DNA of 8,203 nucleotides from Acetobacteraceae bacterium (lineage in GTDB: Bacteria; Pseudomonadota; Alphaproteobacteria; Acetobacterales; Acetobacteraceae): the NCBI GenBank assembly GCA_947476855.1, contig CANJSR010000206.1, positions 1-8,203 on the forward strand. Direction: 5' to 3'. The notes beneath the pieces are model-generated. The model made no database searches, was not told where the DNA came from, and saw only the letters and a program-made list of their open reading frames with translations. Both the position numbers and the translations under genes were made by a program. Within the stretch, counting starts at the first letter, position 1; every line of letters begins with the position of its first letter. Shown piece by piece: positions 6,268-8,203 of this stretch.

Positions 6268-6298
6268 TTGACGCCATCCCCCCCACCCGGCCCACAAT
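6268..6298 (+). promoter_or_regulatory. Weak candidate promoter ahead of the LLM gene pair
   Basis: TTGACG (6268-6273) matches five of six -35 positions. CACAAT (6293-6298) resembles a -10 box, but the 19-nt spacer is longer than ideal. It lies in the 67-bp gap after the GMC stop codon and would give a leader of about 20 nt that keeps the ribosome binding site. If inactive, the three genes form one operon. Confidence 0.3.
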
Positions 6299-6324
6299 CA
6301 GCCCAGCCTCAAGGGGGAAACCAG

Positions 6325-7182
6325 ATGTTGAAAATCGGCGCGGTGATGTTCTTCACCTCCTACTCCATGCAGCCCGTCGCCCTGGCGCGCGCGCTGGAGG
6401 AACGCGGCTTCGAGTCCCTCTGGGTGCCCGAGCACACGCATATCCCCTCCTCCCGCAAGACCCAGTACCCCGCGGGCGGGCCGCTGATCCGCCCGTACTA
6501 CGACATCATGGACCCGTTCCTGGCGCTGACCGCAGCGGCCGCGGTGACCACCAACCTCCGCCTTGGCACCGGCATCGCGCTGGTCGCGCAGCGGGACCCG
6601 ATCATCACCGCCAAGACCGTGGCCACGCTCGACCAGATCTCCAACGGCCGCTTCCTGTTCGGTGTCGGCAACGGCTGGAACCAGGATGAGATCGAAAACC
6701 ACGGCACCGCGTTCAAAACCCGCCACAAGCTGGCCCGCGAACGGATCGAGGCGATGAAGGCGATCTGGACGCAGGAGGAACCCGAGTACCACGGCGAACT
6801 GGTCAACTTCGACAAGATGAAGATGTGGCCGAAGCCGATCCAGAAGCCCTATCCCCCGATCATCGTCGGCGGCGCCTTCCCCTATGCGGCGAAGCGCGCG
6901 ATCGCCTACGGCGACGGCTGGATCCCCCGCGCCGACCGCCTGGAAAAAGGCGGCGTCGGCGTCATCATCGATGATTTCCGCAAGATGGCGACCGAGGCTG
7001 GCCGCGACCTCGCGACCCTGCCAATCACCATCTTCCGCGTGCCCGACGAACTCGATCGCCTGAAATTCTGTGAGGAGATCGGCATCGACCGCGTCGTCTT
7101 CACGCTGCCGGCCGAGAAGGAGGACAAGCTGCTGCCGATCCTCGACCGCTGGGCCGACCTTCAGCGCCAGATGAACGGCTGA
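6325..7182 (+). CDS. LLM-class flavin/F420-dependent oxidoreductase (TIGR03619-like)
   Basis: The 285-aa product is a single-domain luciferase-like TIM barrel enzyme, normal length for the family. Recognisable segments are RALEERGFESLWVPEHTH (22-39), LRLGTGIALVAQRDPI (78-93), then TLDQISNGRFLFGVGNGW (101-118) and PYPPIIVGG (175-183), the barrel strand near the cofactor. The arrangement is that of the Rv2161c-type probable F420-dependent oxidoreductases. Whether the cofactor is F420 or FMN cannot be told from sequence, because F420 synthesis is patchy in Proteobacteria. The ATG at 6325 is preceded by AAGGGGGAAA with good spacing, and the family N-terminus (LKIGAVMF) starts there; a TTG further upstream in the same frame is rejected. 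The second LLM gene follows after 5 bp, so the two are probably co-transcribed. Substrate is unknown. Confidence 0.9.
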   Translation: MLKIGAVMFFTSYSMQPVALARALEERGFESLWVPEHTHIPSSRKTQYPAGGPLIRPYYDIMDPFLALTAAAAVTTNLRLGTGIALVAQRDPIITAKTVATLDQISNGRFLFGVGNGWNQDEIENHGTAFKTRHKLARERIEAMKAIWTQEEPEYHGELVNFDKMKMWPKPIQKPYPPIIVGGAFPYAAKRAIAYGDGWIPRADRLEKGGVGVIIDDFRKMATEAGRDLATLPITIFRVPDELDRLKFCEEIGIDRVVFTLPAEKEDKLLPILDRWADLQRQMNG

Positions 7183-7187
7183 CCCGG

Positions 7188-8126
7188 ATGGCGCCGAAGC
7201 TGGGCTACCTGCTCCCGACGCGGGAGCGGATCATGGAAGGCAAGCCCGAGACCGGGCCGATGCTCACGCTGGCCGAACGGGCGGCGGGGCTGGGGTTCGA
7301 TTCGATCTGGGTGGGTGACTCGTTGCTGGCGCGTCCCCGGCATGAGCCGCTGACGCTGCTGGCCGGCGTCGCGGGACGGGTGCCGGGGGTGGAACTCGGG
7401 ACCGCCGTGCTGCTGCCGGCGCTGCGGAACCCGGTCGTGCTGGCGCACCAGATCGCCACGCTGGACCAGGTCAGCGAGGGCCGCTTCATCCTGGGCGTCG
7501 GCATCGCCGCCGACGCACCATCCATCCGCGCGGAGTTCACCGCCGCCGGCGTCCCCTTCGACAAGCGGGTCGGCCGGATGATGGAGGGGCTGCGCCTGAT
7601 GCGCGCGCTCTGGACCGGGCAGCCCGTCGATTGGGACGGGCGCTGGCAGGTCGCGGCCGGGACGCTGGCGCCGACGCCGTTCCGCGCGGGCGGCCCGCCG
7701 GTCTGGATCGGCGGCAACCTGAAGGCGAGCCTCGACCGCGCCGGCAAGCATTTCGACGGCTGGTTCCCGATCGCGCCATCGCCCGAGACCTTCGCGACGC
7801 AATGGGCCGACATCAAGGCCACCGCCCGCGCCGAGGGACGCGACGCCGATGCCATGACCGGGGCGATGTACCTGACGATCGCGCTGGATGAGGACGCGGC
7901 GAAGGCGGAAGCGCGGTTGGATAGCTTCCTGGAGACCTACTACAGCGCTCCCGCCGCCCTACTGCGCCGCCGCCAGGCCTGCTACGCGGGGCCCGAGGCG
8001 GGGCTGGGTGCGTATCTGAAGTCCTACGCCGACGCGGGGGTAAGCCATCTGATGCTGCGCTTCGCCGGCGATCCGGAACGCCAGATGGAAGCGGCGGCGA
8101 GGGTGCGGCGCGGGTTGGGCTGGTAG
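7188..8126 (+). CDS. LLM-class flavin-dependent oxidoreductase, second copy
   Basis: The 312-aa product is a luciferase-like TIM barrel protein. It shares the family landmarks with its upstream neighbour (AGLGFDSIWVGDSLL, residues 33-47; ELGTAVLLPALRNP, 69-82; TLDQVSEGRFILGVG, 91-105; PPVWIGGN, 170-177) but is otherwise clearly diverged and has a longer C-terminal part. It is therefore a distinct enzyme rather than a recent duplicate. The ATG lies 5 nt after the upstream stop codon with no clear Shine-Dalgarno sequence, which points to translational coupling. The short spacing suggests the two LLM proteins act on the same compound, as successive enzymes or as unlike subunits in the manner of luciferase alpha/beta; the sequence does not decide between these. 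Cofactor (FMN or F420) and substrate are unknown. Confidence 0.88.
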   Translation: MAPKLGYLLPTRERIMEGKPETGPMLTLAERAAGLGFDSIWVGDSLLARPRHEPLTLLAGVAGRVPGVELGTAVLLPALRNPVVLAHQIATLDQVSEGRFILGVGIAADAPSIRAEFTAAGVPFDKRVGRMMEGLRLMRALWTGQPVDWDGRWQVAAGTLAPTPFRAGGPPVWIGGNLKASLDRAGKHFDGWFPIAPSPETFATQWADIKATARAEGRDADAMTGAMYLTIALDEDAAKAEARLDSFLETYYSAPAALLRRRQACYAGPEAGLGAYLKSYADAGVSHLMLRFAGDPERQMEAAARVRRGLGW

Positions 8127-8176
8127 GGGCAAACCGGACCATCCCGCCGGCGGCGGCCCCGATGCGTTGAACCGTC

Positions 8177-8199
8177 ATGGGCGGGCTCGACCCGCCCAT
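8177..8199 (+). terminator. Perfect GC-rich hairpin downstream of the LLM pair
   Basis: ATGGGCGGG (8177-8185) and CCCGCCCAT (8191-8199) pair perfectly around the 5-nt loop CTCGA, 50 nt after the last stop codon. It resembles the short palindromes (xxATGGGCGGG-CTyGA-CCCGCCCATxx type) that I recall as dispersed in alphaproteobacterial intergenic DNA. No T-tract is visible before the window ends, so it may be a bidirectional terminator, an mRNA-stabilising element or a dispersed palindrome. Confidence 0.5.
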
Positions 8200-8203
8200 C
8201 GCC

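Overview
The window is GC-rich with no stable RNA gene. Strong GC bias at third codon positions, sparse Shine-Dalgarno use and the gene families present suggest an alphaproteobacterium, perhaps an Acetobacteraceae or Rhodospirillales member. That taxonomic call is an inference from style, not from a marker gene. The window reads as chromosomal accessory or metabolic DNA. No transposase, integrase, CRISPR array or defence gene was found.

Layout. On the minus strand, running off the left edge, is a gene for a membrane-anchored pentapeptide-repeat protein (start near 1368). Its C-terminal part is built from eleven 30-bp tandem units (1-330), and the reading frame is interrupted there by a TAG codon at 259-261. 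An intergenic region of 288 bp (1369-1656) separates it from five genes that all read rightward. These are two tandem paralogous major facilitator transporters (1657-2880 and 2995-4215), a GMC-family FAD oxidoreductase (4419-6257), and two luciferase-like (LLM) flavin/F420 oxidoreductases (6325-7182 and 7188-8126). A perfect hairpin (8177-8199) lies just past the last gene.

How the genes may work together. Both transporters lack a Shine-Dalgarno sequence and carry the same TAGCAT hexamer 8-9 nt before the ATG. This looks like leaderless transcription, with each gene having its own promoter. The two LLM genes are 5 bp apart and almost certainly co-transcribed. The GMC gene lies 67 bp upstream and may belong to the same unit, although a candidate promoter sits in that gap. 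A GMC alcohol oxidase/dehydrogenase next to two LLM monooxygenases or dehydrogenases suggests oxidative breakdown of an organic alcohol or xenobiotic, but no substrate can be read from the sequence.

The most unusual region is the pentapeptide tract. A 60-bp higher-order repeat encodes 20 residues, which is one full turn of a pentapeptide beta-helix, and a single CAG-to-TAG change cuts the frame while the repeats continue in frame to the window edge. I found no convincing case for an entirely new system.
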